A stretch of DNA of 64,000 nucleotides, taken from positions 700,163 to 764,162 of the forward strand of contig JANINS010000004.1 in the NCBI GenBank assembly GCA_024508725.1, given 5' to 3'. The notes beneath the pieces are model-generated. The model was given only the letters and a program-made list of their open reading frames with translations. It searched no databases and was not told the origin of the DNA. Both the position numbers and the translations under genes were made by a program. Source of the stretch: Chitinophagaceae bacterium. GTDB taxonomy: Bacteria > Bacteroidota > Bacteroidia > Chitinophagales > Chitinophagaceae. Positions 44,954 to 53,536 of the stretch are shown here, in pieces. Position 1 is the first letter of the stretch. Each line of letters starts with the position of its first letter.

Positions 44954-47422
44954 ATGTCAAAACTAAATATTATGAGAAAGCTGCTCCTCTTAATGCTGGC
45001 TCCTTTGCTTGCGTTTGCTGCCAACGCACAATTGCAAGGTAAAGTAGCCGATGCCGATGGTAAACCGTTGAGTGGTGTTACGATCAGTTTATTAAAAGAT
45101 TCTGCTGTTATTAAACTGGCTGTTACTAAAGAAACCGGTGCATACAGTTTCAGCGGAATAAAAGAAGGCACTTACCGTGTCAGTGCATCGCATGTGGGAT
45201 TTACACCATCTGTTTCTGCTCCGTTCAATGTTTCAGTTAGTGAAGTGAACATTCCGGAGATCAGGTTAGTAAGAATGCAAAGTAATCTACAGGATGTAAC
45301 GGTTACAGCCAAGAAACCTTTGGTTGAAATGAAAGCCGATAAAACGATACTGAATGTTGAAGGAACGATCAACGCAACCGGTTCAGATGCATTGGAATTA
45401 CTGAGAAAAGCACCAGGTGTTTCGGTAGATAAGGATGACAACTTAAGCGTTGCTGGTAAAAACGGTGTGCAGGTATATATTGATGGCAGGCCAAGTCCGT
45501 TGAGCGGTTCTGATCTTGCTACTTATTTAAAAACGATCCAATCTGCACAGATCGAATCGATCGAGATCATCACCAATCCTTCTGCTAAATATGAAGCTGC
45601 AGGTAATGCAGGCATCATCAACATCCGTTTTAAAAAGAACAAAGCTCTTGGTACAAATGGTTCTGCCAATGCAGGTTGGAACATTGGGACTTATGCAAAA
45701 TACAATGCAGGTATTAACCTGAATCATAGAAATGCCAAAATGAATATTTATGGTAGCTACAACTACAACAATTCAAAGAACGAAGCCATTATGGATATTT
45801 ACCGTACTGTTGGCGATACTCTTTTTGATCAGAAAGGAAGAAATGTTTTCAGCGTCAGATCGCACAACTTCAAAGCAGGAATTGACTACACCCTCAACAA
45901 ACAATCATCCATTGGTGCCATCGTTAACGGTAGTTTATCAGAGCCTGCGTTAGCAACAAGCAGTTCTACACCGATCATTTATCGTCCTACCAATACAGTT
46001 GATAGAATTTTAAAAGCGACCAATAATTCAGAGTTGAAAAGAGATAATATCAATCTTAACCTGAACTATAATTATACTGCGAAAGATGGCAAAAGCCTGG
46101 TGTTGAATGCAGATCATGGTTATTATGATATGAACACGAATCAATACCAGCCGAACGAATACTATACTGCCAATGGAACAAAACTAAGTAGTGTTGCTTA
46201 CAGGATGATCACTCCAACAACTATCAACATCTCATCTTTTAAAGCCGATTACGAACAGAATTTTATAAAAGGGAAATTGGGAATAGGAGGAAAGACTGCA
46301 TTCGTAACAACGGATAATGATTTCAGGCGCTACAGTGTAACATCTGGTGGGGATGTATATGATAAAGACCGCAGTAACAGGTTTAAATACAAAGAGAACA
46401 TCAATGCTTTATATGTGAATTACAACAGGGCATGGAAAGGTGTGATGTTGCAAGCAGGTGTTCGTGCTGAAAATACAGTGGCTGAAGGAACATCTACCGG
46501 GCTAAAAAATAATGGTGGTGTGTATGATGCAACACAATCAGTATTCAAGAGAGATTATATCGATTTCTTCCCAAGTGCTGCGATCACTTTCAATAAAAAT
46601 CCAATGAAGCAATGGAGTTTCAGCTATAGCAGGAGAATTGACAGACCTGCTTACCAGGATCTGAATCCTTTTGAAATGAAACTGGATGAGTATACTTTCC
46701 AGAAAGGAAACACACAGCTAAGACCTCAGTACACTAACAGTTTTGGCATTACGCATACTTATAAATACAAATTGAATATTGGATTGAACTACAGTCATGT
46801 AAAAGACATCTTTACACAATTGCTCGATACAGCTGAAGTTTCCAAAACATTTATCTCAAAACAAAACCTGGCGAAACAGGATATCATCAGCCTGAACGTG
46901 AGCTACCCGATCATGTATAAAAATTTTATGTCGTTCGTAAACGTTAGTTCAAATTACTCGATGTATAAAGCAAATTTTGGTACCGGTCGTAAGATAGATG
47001 TAGATGCGTTTGGTTTAACTGCATTCAGCCAGAACAGCCTGAAGTTTGGTAAAACAAAAATGTGGACAGCAGAGATGACAGCTTTCTACAGTGCACCAAC
47101 CATTTACCAGGCTGCATTCAAAGGCAAATCACTTTGGTCAGTTGATCTTGGAATGCAAAAGCAGTTGATGCAGGGAAAAGCAACTGTAAAAGCTAGTGTA
47201 AGTGATGTGTTCAACAGTCTTCGTTTCAGAGGCACACAAGATTTTGCTGCACAGCATTCAGAGTTTAGATCAAAGTGGGAGAGTCGCCAGTTTAAGTTGG
47301 CTTTTACTTTCAGGTTTGGTAGCAATACTGTGAAAGCTGCCAAACAAAAATCTGGTGGAGCAGAAGATGAGTTGAAAAGAGCACAGCAAAATGGTGGTGG
47401 CGGAATTGGAATCGGACAATAA
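44954..47422 (+). CDS. outer-membrane beta-barrel family protein (TonB-dependent receptor-like)
   Basis: An 822-residue exported protein. The signal peptide (MRKLLLLMLAPLLAFAANA, Met7 of this start) is followed by a carboxypeptidase-regulatory-like domain (~25-110; LQGKVADADGKPLSGVTISL, TYRVSASHVGF), a plug-like domain (~120-220; LRKAPGVSVDKDDNLSVAG, VQVYIDGRPSPLSG, ITNPSAKYEAAGNAGIINI) and a C-terminal barrel of the OMP_b-brl_3 type rich in alternating aromatic strands (WSFSYSRRIDRPAYQDLNPF). The tail is Gly/Gln-rich, which is unusual, and does not end in Phe. No TonB box is evident. These proteins are widespread in Bacteroidota and mostly unassigned. A GNRA-loop terminator follows. Confidence 0.9.
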   Translation: MSKLNIMRKLLLLMLAPLLAFAANAQLQGKVADADGKPLSGVTISLLKDSAVIKLAVTKETGAYSFSGIKEGTYRVSASHVGFTPSVSAPFNVSVSEVNIPEIRLVRMQSNLQDVTVTAKKPLVEMKADKTILNVEGTINATGSDALELLRKAPGVSVDKDDNLSVAGKNGVQVYIDGRPSPLSGSDLATYLKTIQSAQIESIEIITNPSAKYEAAGNAGIINIRFKKNKALGTNGSANAGWNIGTYAKYNAGINLNHRNAKMNIYGSYNYNNSKNEAIMDIYRTVGDTLFDQKGRNVFSVRSHNFKAGIDYTLNKQSSIGAIVNGSLSEPALATSSSTPIIYRPTNTVDRILKATNNSELKRDNINLNLNYNYTAKDGKSLVLNADHGYYDMNTNQYQPNEYYTANGTKLSSVAYRMITPTTINISSFKADYEQNFIKGKLGIGGKTAFVTTDNDFRRYSVTSGGDVYDKDRSNRFKYKENINALYVNYNRAWKGVMLQAGVRAENTVAEGTSTGLKNNGGVYDATQSVFKRDYIDFFPSAAITFNKNPMKQWSFSYSRRIDRPAYQDLNPFEMKLDEYTFQKGNTQLRPQYTNSFGITHTYKYKLNIGLNYSHVKDIFTQLLDTAEVSKTFISKQNLAKQDIISLNVSYPIMYKNFMSFVNVSSNYSMYKANFGTGRKIDVDAFGLTAFSQNSLKFGKTKMWTAEMTAFYSAPTIYQAAFKGKSLWSVDLGMQKQLMQGKATVKASVSDVFNSLRFRGTQDFAAQHSEFRSKWESRQFKLAFTFRFGSNTVKAAKQKSGGAEDELKRAQQNGGGGIGIGQ

Positions 47423-47440
47423 ACCCTTGATGATAGACAG

Positions 47441-47471
47441 TGAGAGGAGGTGCGAACCTTCTCTCATTTTT
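47441..47471 (+). terminator. terminator after the beta-barrel receptor
   Basis: An 11-bp stem (TGAGAGGAGGT/ACCTTCTCTCA, one G-T wobble) with a GCGA tetraloop, followed by TTTTT. It separates the receptor gene from the LytS gene, whose start is 29 bp further on. Confidence 0.85.
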
Positions 47472-47499
47472 CGTTTTATGTAAAATCCATATCTTGATC

Positions 47500-48600
47500 A
47501 TGTTTAAAACGTACCAATTGGAAAGAAAAAGACGATTCAGGTTCTGGAGAGTATTCTGGGTAGTGTTAGCCGTTTACATTCTGCTGATCTTATTCGGAGT
47601 GCTGGCATATTATTTTACTCCGGCTACTGATAAAAATGTGAAGGTGTCGATCAATAATATGTTCAGCACCCGGCACATCATCAGCCAGGTCATCAGTTTT
47701 TTATTCATAGTGTTCTATTACTATTTCACACTGAATATTTTTTATCGGCTGATGCAGCAGAAAAAAGCATTTATCCATTACCTTAAAACCTGTGTGATCA
47801 TTTTCTTTGTATTGATTGCTTATTACGTTTTCTCCTGGCTTTGTTTAACAGAGAAAAAAGACATGGAGAAACTCACGTTTGGTTTAATGGTATTTTCTTA
47901 TACCATCGCAACATTCTTATACATTGGTTTTAGTTTGCTGGTGTCTTATTTCTTTTTCTTGTGGGATGAGCGAAAGCAGCGAAAAGTTTTGGAAGAACAA
48001 AAGATGCAATTAGAAGTAGAGAAATCAACGGCTAATTTCAATTTTCTCAAAGCACAGATCAATCCGCACTTCTTACACAATACGTTGAACTTTCTATATG
48101 CGAAATCATTGCCTTATTCCGAAGAATTGTCTGAAGGAATTCTAACACTCAGTGATATTATGCGTTATGCATTGAGTGAGGGCAACGCAAAAGATGGCAA
48201 AGCCCCGCTGAAAGATGAAATAGAACATGTGCGGAATGTGATCAAGATCAACCAGCTTCGTTTCAGCAATAAACTGAATGTACAATTTGATGTGGAAGGT
48301 GTGGTGAATGGTGCTATGATCATTCCATTTGTATTGATCACTTTGGTTGAAAATGCATTTAAACATGGTGATCTGAAAAGTACTGATGACCCAATAGATA
48401 TCAAGCTGAAAATTGAAAGCAATAAACTTTATTTCTACTGCCGCAACAGGAAGAAATCCGGGCCAAAAGAACTATCAACCGGAATTGGTTTAGAGAATAT
48501 CAAGAAACGACTCGATCTTGCATATGGAAACGATTATCTTTTCAACGTAAAAGACGAAGCAGATTTCTACACAACCGAACTAACTATTTATAAGCTATGA
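47500..48600 (+). CDS. LytS-family sensor histidine kinase
   Basis: A 366-residue membrane kinase. The ATG at 47500 (MFKTYQLERKRRFRFWRVFW) fits best, because the upstream extension lies within the terminator. Four hydrophobic segments (~15-160) are followed by a coiled coil and the His_kinase domain: LKAQINPHFLHNTLNFLYAK contains the phospho-accepting His, and LITLVENAFKHG and GIGLENIKKRLDLAYG are the ATP-binding N and G boxes. There is no obvious periplasmic sensor domain; short loops only. Its stop overlaps the start of the LytTR regulator by 4 bp (ATGA), so the two form a two-component system. Confidence 0.93.
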   Translation: MFKTYQLERKRRFRFWRVFWVVLAVYILLILFGVLAYYFTPATDKNVKVSINNMFSTRHIISQVISFLFIVFYYYFTLNIFYRLMQQKKAFIHYLKTCVIIFFVLIAYYVFSWLCLTEKKDMEKLTFGLMVFSYTIATFLYIGFSLLVSYFFFLWDERKQRKVLEEQKMQLEVEKSTANFNFLKAQINPHFLHNTLNFLYAKSLPYSEELSEGILTLSDIMRYALSEGNAKDGKAPLKDEIEHVRNVIKINQLRFSNKLNVQFDVEGVVNGAMIIPFVLITLVENAFKHGDLKSTDDPIDIKLKIESNKLYFYCRNRKKSGPKELSTGIGLENIKKRLDLAYGNDYLFNVKDEADFYTTELTIYKL

Positions 48601-49313
48601 TGAATTGCATTATTGTAGATGATGAACAGCATGCAATAGATATACTCGTGCATTATGTAAGCCAGGTACCGCATTTAAAACTCGTGAGTACTTCTACCAA
48701 CCCTATGGAAGCATTGCAAACAGTAGCTTCTCAAAAGATCGATCTCGTTTTTTTAGATGTGCAAATGCCTGAACTTTCAGGTATTGACTTTATAAAAGCG
48801 ATCAATGGCAAAGCGAAGGTAATTCTTACCACCGCTTACAGCGAGTTTGCTTTGGAAGGATATGATCTTGATGTGGTTGATTATTTATTAAAGCCGATCC
48901 GATTTCCACGATTCTTACAGGCTGTTCAAAAAGCAACAGCATTAACTGAAACCAGCACACCACAACCAACACAGGAAGAAGATGATTACATCTTCGTAAA
49001 AACAGAATCAAAAGGAAAATATTTAAAGATCAACCTGGCAGATATAGACTATGTAGAAGGAATGAAAAACTATGTTGCCATTCATTGTGGTGCTAAAAAA
49101 ATACTGGTGCTTACCAGCATGAAGGAACTGGAAGAAAGATTACCCAAAAACCAGTTCATGCGGATTCATAAATCATTCATCATTGCGATCAACAGAATAA
49201 CCGGTATAGAAGGTAACCAGGTTTTACTGAAAGATGTGAACGCAGAAATATTGATAGGTGATAGTTATAAGCCAGAATTAATGGAGCTGGTAAAAAATAA
49301 AATGATTCAATAA
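48597..49313 (+). CDS. LytTR-family response regulator
   Basis: A 238-residue transcription factor: an N-terminal receiver domain (~1-120; CIIVDDEQHAIDIL, acceptor Asp in LVFLDVQMPELSG, Lys in DYLLKPIRF) and a C-terminal LytTR DNA-binding domain (~135-238; DDYIFVKTESKGKYLKINL, YVEGMKNYVAIH, MKELEERLPKNQFMRIHKSF). It is co-transcribed with, and overlaps, the LytS-type kinase. Targets are not evident, but the receptor gene immediately upstream is a candidate. Confidence 0.95.
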   Translation: MMNCIIVDDEQHAIDILVHYVSQVPHLKLVSTSTNPMEALQTVASQKIDLVFLDVQMPELSGIDFIKAINGKAKVILTTAYSEFALEGYDLDVVDYLLKPIRFPRFLQAVQKATALTETSTPQPTQEEDDYIFVKTESKGKYLKINLADIDYVEGMKNYVAIHCGAKKILVLTSMKELEERLPKNQFMRIHKSFIIAINRITGIEGNQVLLKDVNAEILIGDSYKPELMELVKNKMIQ

Positions 49314-49325
49314 CTAAACAATAAA

Positions 49326-49376
49326 GAAGGAAAAGAGAACTGTTTATGTATCTCTTTTATCTCCTTCACTCTTTTT
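49326..49376. terminator. probable bidirectional terminator between convergent genes
   Basis: AAAAGAGA (49331-49338) pairs with TCTCTTTT (49351-49358), and GAAGG with CCTTC further out with a small bulge. A T-rich stretch (CTCTTTTTATCTC) follows on the plus strand. It lies between the LytTR gene and the convergent metallophosphoesterase gene. Confidence 0.5.
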
Positions 49377-49385
49377 ATCTCTTAA

Positions 49386-50126
49386 CTACACCTCAAACAC
49401 ATAAAACGGATACTGGTATCCCATTTTCAGCAATATCGGTACAGCTACATTAAACACCTTAACCCCACCTGCCACTTCGCCTTCTAACACACCAATATGT
49501 GCATGACCATGAAAACAAGCCTGCACATTTCTTCTTGTAAGAGGTTCTGCCAAACGGGAACAACCTAAGAATGGAAAGATCGCTTCGGGTTCACCAACAA
49601 CAGTTGCTTTAGCCGGAGAATAGTGCAATACAGCGATCTTTTTTATCTGGTCGTGTTCCTGGTCCAGTCTTGCCAAAGCCCGGTCAAGTCTTAAAGCTTC
49701 ATCTACTGCTTCCTGCACAAACGCTTTCATTGCACCTTCCCCAAACATGGAAAGTTGATGATTATCAAATCCACCACCAAAACCTTTGATCCCGGCAAAT
49801 CCAACACCATTGATCACTATGCTTTCTCCATCCAGGATATGAACATGCTCATTCTGCAGTATTTGTCTTATCAGCTTATGCCTTCCTTTTTCAAAATCAT
49901 GATTTCCCAATACCATCACTACAGGAATATTGCAGCTTCGCAATTCCTCACTCAGCACCTGTGCTTCACCTTCATCACCAGTATCGGTTAGGTCTCCACA
50001 TATCACTAATATATCAGCCTGCCGACTCACTTCTTTAAAATACTCTACCCACTTGCCTTTATCTGTTTCCTTAACATGAATATCGGCAACAGCAGCGATG
50101 CGTACTTTTTGTTCTCCTTCCTGCAT
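49386..50126 (-). CDS. calcineurin-like metallophosphoesterase
   Basis: A 246-residue hydrolase with all five metal-binding blocks: AAVADIHVKE (D-x-H), ICGDLTDTGD (GDxxD), VLGNHDFEKGR (GNHD), AVLHYSPAKA and CFHGHAHIGVLEG (GHxH). I use the ATG at 50126 (MQEGEQKVRIAAVADIHV), which lies 1 bp after the upstream gene's stop; a longer frame would run into that gene. LVICGDL and the short loops are like those of small phosphodiesterases acting on nucleotides or nucleic acids. It is tightly coupled with a nucleotidyltransferase gene, suggesting that the two act on the same substrate. No signal peptide. Specific substrate unknown. Confidence 0.88.
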   Translation of the reverse strand: MQEGEQKVRIAAVADIHVKETDKGKWVEYFKEVSRQADILVICGDLTDTGDEGEAQVLSEELRSCNIPVVMVLGNHDFEKGRHKLIRQILQNEHVHILDGESIVINGVGFAGIKGFGGGFDNHQLSMFGEGAMKAFVQEAVDEALRLDRALARLDQEHDQIKKIAVLHYSPAKATVVGEPEAIFPFLGCSRLAEPLTRRNVQACFHGHAHIGVLEGEVAGGVKVFNVAVPILLKMGYQYPFYVFEV

Positions 50127-50127
50127 A

Positions 50128-50871
50128 CTAAACCGTTTTAATGGTAGTTGCTTTATAATCCCATTCTTTAATATCGATGGCGTATTGTGTTTGATCGATG
50201 ATCGGGCCTCTGCAAACTTTCTCCCACGGAGAAGGCATGTCATATTGTTCTTTGGCCCTGTTCATCAGTTCATCGAACAACCATTTGGGAATAATATCCA
50301 TGAACTCTGATGGATAAGTGAACTGGAACATGATAATGGCCGATAACAACAAATGCCAGTGCGGATCCATTCTTTTTAATATCCACTTCCAATCCATCTT
50401 TTTACCATATCGAACAAGCAAATGGTTAATATCTGCTCCATCAAATCTTTCCCTGTTCTGTACATATACTTTACACCAGAACAATTCTTCTGCTGGAATG
50501 AATTTCACTTTATGCTCTGCGAATAAACCTTCCGGAGCTCTCTCGTACCATGAATCATCCACCCGGCAAATATTATTCACCGTATCCCAGATGATATCTA
50601 TAAAATAATCGCCATTGAAGACTTTGGCCAGCCAGCGAACATCGTATAACTGGGTTTTAAAACCTTTATCCTGGAAATACTTAAGAATCTTGGGATACTC
50701 AGTCGGCTTGCAGAATACATCCAGGTCTTTCGTGTCACGGTAAATTCCAGTGTAATGAAACATGGAAAATGCACCACCCAACATATATTGTGCACCACTT
50801 TCATCCAGTAATTGCAAAGCCTGCTGGTAAAATGCATGGGCTTCTTTCTTTTGTTCTTCTGTAACTACCAT
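50128..50871 (-). CDS. nucleotidyltransferase-fold protein
   Basis: A 247-residue protein of the Pol-beta nucleotidyltransferase superfamily. YMLGGAFSMFHYTGIYRDTK is followed by DLDVF, which fits the hG[GS]...DhDh pattern, and YFIDIIWD supplies the third acidic residue. The catalytic triad therefore seems complete. The C-terminal ~100 residues are helical and Trp-rich (DWKWILKRMDPHWHLLLSAI). The role could be that of a toxin-like, antibiotic-modifying or RNA-modifying transferase; I cannot choose. It overlaps nothing, but its stop is 1 bp before the phosphoesterase start, so they are one transcription and translation unit. Confidence 0.78.
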   Translation of the reverse strand: MVVTEEQKKEAHAFYQQALQLLDESGAQYMLGGAFSMFHYTGIYRDTKDLDVFCKPTEYPKILKYFQDKGFKTQLYDVRWLAKVFNGDYFIDIIWDTVNNICRVDDSWYERAPEGLFAEHKVKFIPAEELFWCKVYVQNRERFDGADINHLLVRYGKKMDWKWILKRMDPHWHLLLSAIIMFQFTYPSEFMDIIPKWLFDELMNRAKEQYDMPSPWEKVCRGPIIDQTQYAIDIKEWDYKATTIKTV

Positions 50872-51005
50872 ATTACCAGAACATTAATAAAAGCTGTGCC
50901 AATAAGCTGGTGGCAATACAGGCATGTTAATTCTATCCTTTTAAATGATCCATTGGGTAAAAAAATAAGCAGAAGAAGTCTTTTTTAGCCGGCTTCGGTT
51001 TTTCA

Positions 51006-51050
51006 TAGCATCGGCTGTTGTGTCACTCACTTGTACGTCCCGAACTTTAA
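51006..51050 (-). repeat. dispersed intergenic repeat, copy 5 (GAGTGACACAAC class)
   Basis: On the minus strand: AAGTTCGGGACGTACAAGTG, then AGTGACACAACAGCCGATGC. It is nearly identical to copy 3, including the flanks. It lies in the 278-bp gap between the divergent nucleotidyltransferase and trxB genes; nothing else is seen there. Confidence 0.65.
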
Positions 51051-51149
51051 TGAGCTTTTGCGGACCAGCAATCATCGGTAATATCCACAATAGTAAGGTT
51101 GTGGAAAATTAAACGACTATAGTAGCAGCATACCCTTCAAATTTGCGTT

Positions 51150-52091
51150 ATGGAAATTGCAGAGAAAGTTCATTTATTAATTATTGGTTCAGGACCAGCA
51201 GGATATACAGCAGCTATTTATGCCGCAAGGGCAAATATGAACCCTGTTTTGTACCAGGGAATTCAGCCTGGCGGACAATTAACCATTACGACCGAAGTAG
51301 AAAACTATCCCGGTTTTCCGGATGGAGTACAGGGACCTGAAATGATGGTTCATTTTGAGAAGCAGGCAAAACGTATGGGAGCTGATATTCGTTACGGCCT
51401 GGCGACAAAAGTTGATTTTTCTTCCCAGCCGTATAAAGTGCAGATAGATGAAGAGAAATGGATCGAGGCTGATGCTGTGATCATCTCAACTGGTGCTTCT
51501 GCCAAATGGCTGAATATTCCAAGTGAACAAAGACTCAATGGCTTTGGTGTGAGTGCCTGTGCAGTTTGCGATGGTTTCTTTTTCAGAAATAAAGAAGTTG
51601 CGATTGTTGGAGCAGGAGATACTGCAGCAGAAGAAGCATTGTATCTTTCTAAACTTTGCACTACTGTTCACATGATCGTTCGTCGTGATGAGATGAGAGC
51701 CAGTAAGGTGATGCAGGAAAGAGTAAAGAACACACCGAACATCAAAATATACTGGAACAGTGAAACGGATGAGATCTTAGGTGAAGACAGGGTTTCCGGC
51801 GTTCGTATCAGGAATAACAAAACAAACGAAACACAGGAAGTGCCGATCAGTGGTTTCTTTGTTGCGATTGGTCATACACCAAACAGCGATATCTTCAAAG
51901 GGTTTATCGATATGGATGAAACAGGTTATATCAAAACCATTGCAGGAACATCGAAGACTAATCTCGAAGGTGTATTTGCAGCAGGAGATGTGCAGGATAA
52001 AATTTATCGCCAGGCCGTTACAGCTGCAGGCAGTGGATGTATGGCTGCATTAGATGCTGAAAGATACTTAGCTGCAAAAGGTCATATCTAA
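51150..52091 (+). CDS. trxB: thioredoxin-disulfide reductase
   Basis: A 313-residue flavoenzyme reducing thioredoxin with NADPH. FAD motif IIGSGPAGYTAAIYAARA near the N-terminus, redox-active Cys137 and Cys140 in SACAVCDGFFF, NADPH motif VAIVGAGDTAAEEALYLSKL and the C-terminal FAD motif GVFAAGDVQDKIYRQAVTAA. The length and motif order are those of the low-molecular-weight type. hutI follows after 9 bp in the same direction, so the two probably share a transcript. Confidence 0.97.
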   Translation: MEIAEKVHLLIIGSGPAGYTAAIYAARANMNPVLYQGIQPGGQLTITTEVENYPGFPDGVQGPEMMVHFEKQAKRMGADIRYGLATKVDFSSQPYKVQIDEEKWIEADAVIISTGASAKWLNIPSEQRLNGFGVSACAVCDGFFFRNKEVAIVGAGDTAAEEALYLSKLCTTVHMIVRRDEMRASKVMQERVKNTPNIKIYWNSETDEILGEDRVSGVRIRNNKTNETQEVPISGFFVAIGHTPNSDIFKGFIDMDETGYIKTIAGTSKTNLEGVFAAGDVQDKIYRQAVTAAGSGCMAALDAERYLAAKGHI

Positions 52092-52100
52092 AAAACAAGG

Positions 52101-53336
52101 ATGACCACACTTATCACTAACATCAAGTTACTCGTTAACACAAGAGAAAGCAATGCTTTACTTCGAGGTAAGGAATTGTCTGATCTGCCTTGTATTGAAG
52201 ATGCTTACCTAATTCTTCAAGATGGAAGGATTGATGAATTTGGGAAGTTAACAAATCTGTCAACTGAAAACCGTCAACTGTCAACTATTGATGCAGAAGG
52301 AGCAACAGTTTTGCCAACATGGTGTGATTCTCATACTCACTTAGTTTTTGCTGCAAGCCGTGAAGAAGAATTTGTCTATAAGCTTAAAGGAATGAGCTAC
52401 GCTGATATTGCTGCAAAAGGTGGTGGTATCTTGAACTCAGCACGAAAGCTGAATGCCATGAGTGAAGATGAACTGTATAATCTTGCATGGCAAAGATTAC
52501 AGGAAGTGATGAAATTGGGAACCGGTGCAATTGAAATAAAAAGTGGTTACGGACTTACTGTAGAAGGAGAGTTAAAGATGCTGAGAGTGATCAAACGATT
52601 GAAAGAAACTGCACCGATACCTGTTAAAGCAACATTCTTAGGAGCACATACTTATCCGGTTGAATACAAAGAGAATCATCAAGGTTATATTGACCTGATC
52701 ATAAATGAAATGCTGCCGGTAATTGCAAATGAAAAACTCGCTGATTATATTGATGTGTTTTGTGAAGATGGATTCTTTTCTGCTGAAGAAACGGAGATCA
52801 TCTGTAAAGCAGGAATGCAATACGGGTTGAAACCAAAGATCCACGCCAATCAATTGAATCTTTCTGGTGGAGTGCAAACAGGTGTGAAGCTGAATGCAAT
52901 TTCTGTAGACCATCTTGAAACAATGGATGATGGTACAATCCAAACTTTAGCAAACTCAAATACAATAGGAACACTACTTCCTTCTGCTGCATTCTTTTTA
53001 CGAATGCCTTTTCAACCTGCAAGAAAGATCATCGATAGCGGTTGTGCTGTTGCTTTGGCTACAGATTTTAATCCTGGTTCTTCACCAAGCGGTAATATGA
53101 ATTTGGTTGTTGCCATGAGTTGCATTGGTATGAAAATGTTACCGGAAGAAGCCATCAATGCTGCTACGATAAACGGAGCTTATGCAATGGAACTGCAAGA
53201 CGAGGTTGGTAGTATTACTGTTGGGAAAAAAGCCAATCTTATTTTTACAAAGCCTGTTTCTTCACTGGCTTATTTGCCTTATTCGTTTGGAAGTAATCTT
53301 GTCGATAAGGTGATGATCAATGGAGAATTTCTGTAA
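52101..53336 (+). CDS. hutI: imidazolonepropionase
   Basis: A 411-residue amidohydrolase cleaving imidazolonepropionate to formiminoglutamate in histidine degradation. WCDSHTHLVFAASREEEF holds the metal-binding HxH; IEIKSGYGLTVEGELKML, FLGAHTYPVEY, PKIHANQLNLSGGVQTGV and ALATDFNPGSSPSGNM are the family blocks. The linker before the metal motif (LSTENRQLSTIDAEG) contains three GTCAAC words at the DNA level (52259-52285). hutH and hutU are not in the window. It is followed, after a gap with repeats, by a formimidoylglutamase-like gene of the same pathway. Confidence 0.95.
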   Translation: MTTLITNIKLLVNTRESNALLRGKELSDLPCIEDAYLILQDGRIDEFGKLTNLSTENRQLSTIDAEGATVLPTWCDSHTHLVFAASREEEFVYKLKGMSYADIAAKGGGILNSARKLNAMSEDELYNLAWQRLQEVMKLGTGAIEIKSGYGLTVEGELKMLRVIKRLKETAPIPVKATFLGAHTYPVEYKENHQGYIDLIINEMLPVIANEKLADYIDVFCEDGFFSAEETEIICKAGMQYGLKPKIHANQLNLSGGVQTGVKLNAISVDHLETMDDGTIQTLANSNTIGTLLPSAAFFLRMPFQPARKIIDSGCAVALATDFNPGSSPSGNMNLVVAMSCIGMKMLPEEAINAATINGAYAMELQDEVGSITVGKKANLIFTKPVSSLAYLPYSFGSNLVDKVMINGEFL

Positions 53337-53390
53337 CACGAATTATACGAGGAAGCGAATTGCACGAATTTCACGAATTAAGGCGTGAAA
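53337..53390. repeat. CACGAATT-type low-complexity repeat
   Basis: The stretch just after the hutI stop contains ACACGAATTATACGAGGAAG, then GCGAATTGCACGAATTTCAC and GAATTAAGG, i.e. about four imperfect copies of CACGAATT. Similar intergenic words are common in Bacteroidota genomes. Copy 6 of the dispersed repeat follows. Confidence 0.5.
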
Positions 53391-53445
53391 ATCTGATTAC
53401 CTTTTCTAAAGTTTCAAATTCTAAACTGTCTAATAAAGTACTATC

Positions 53446-53496
53446 TGTACAAGTGTGCGACGCAACGGAAGTTTAATTGATGTACATCAGCTGGCT
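53446..53496 (+). repeat. dispersed intergenic repeat, copy 6 (longest copy)
   Basis: CTGTACAAGTGTGCGACGCA, then ACGGAAGTTTAATTGATGTA and CATCAGCTGGCT. It includes the 3' extension (GATGTnCA...GCTGGCT) that is also present in copy 7, so the full element is about 50 bp. It lies between hutI and the formimidoylglutamase-like gene. Confidence 0.7.
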
Positions 53497-53536
53497 CAAT
53501 AATAATCTTGTTTATATTTAGAAAAAATATGTTGTT

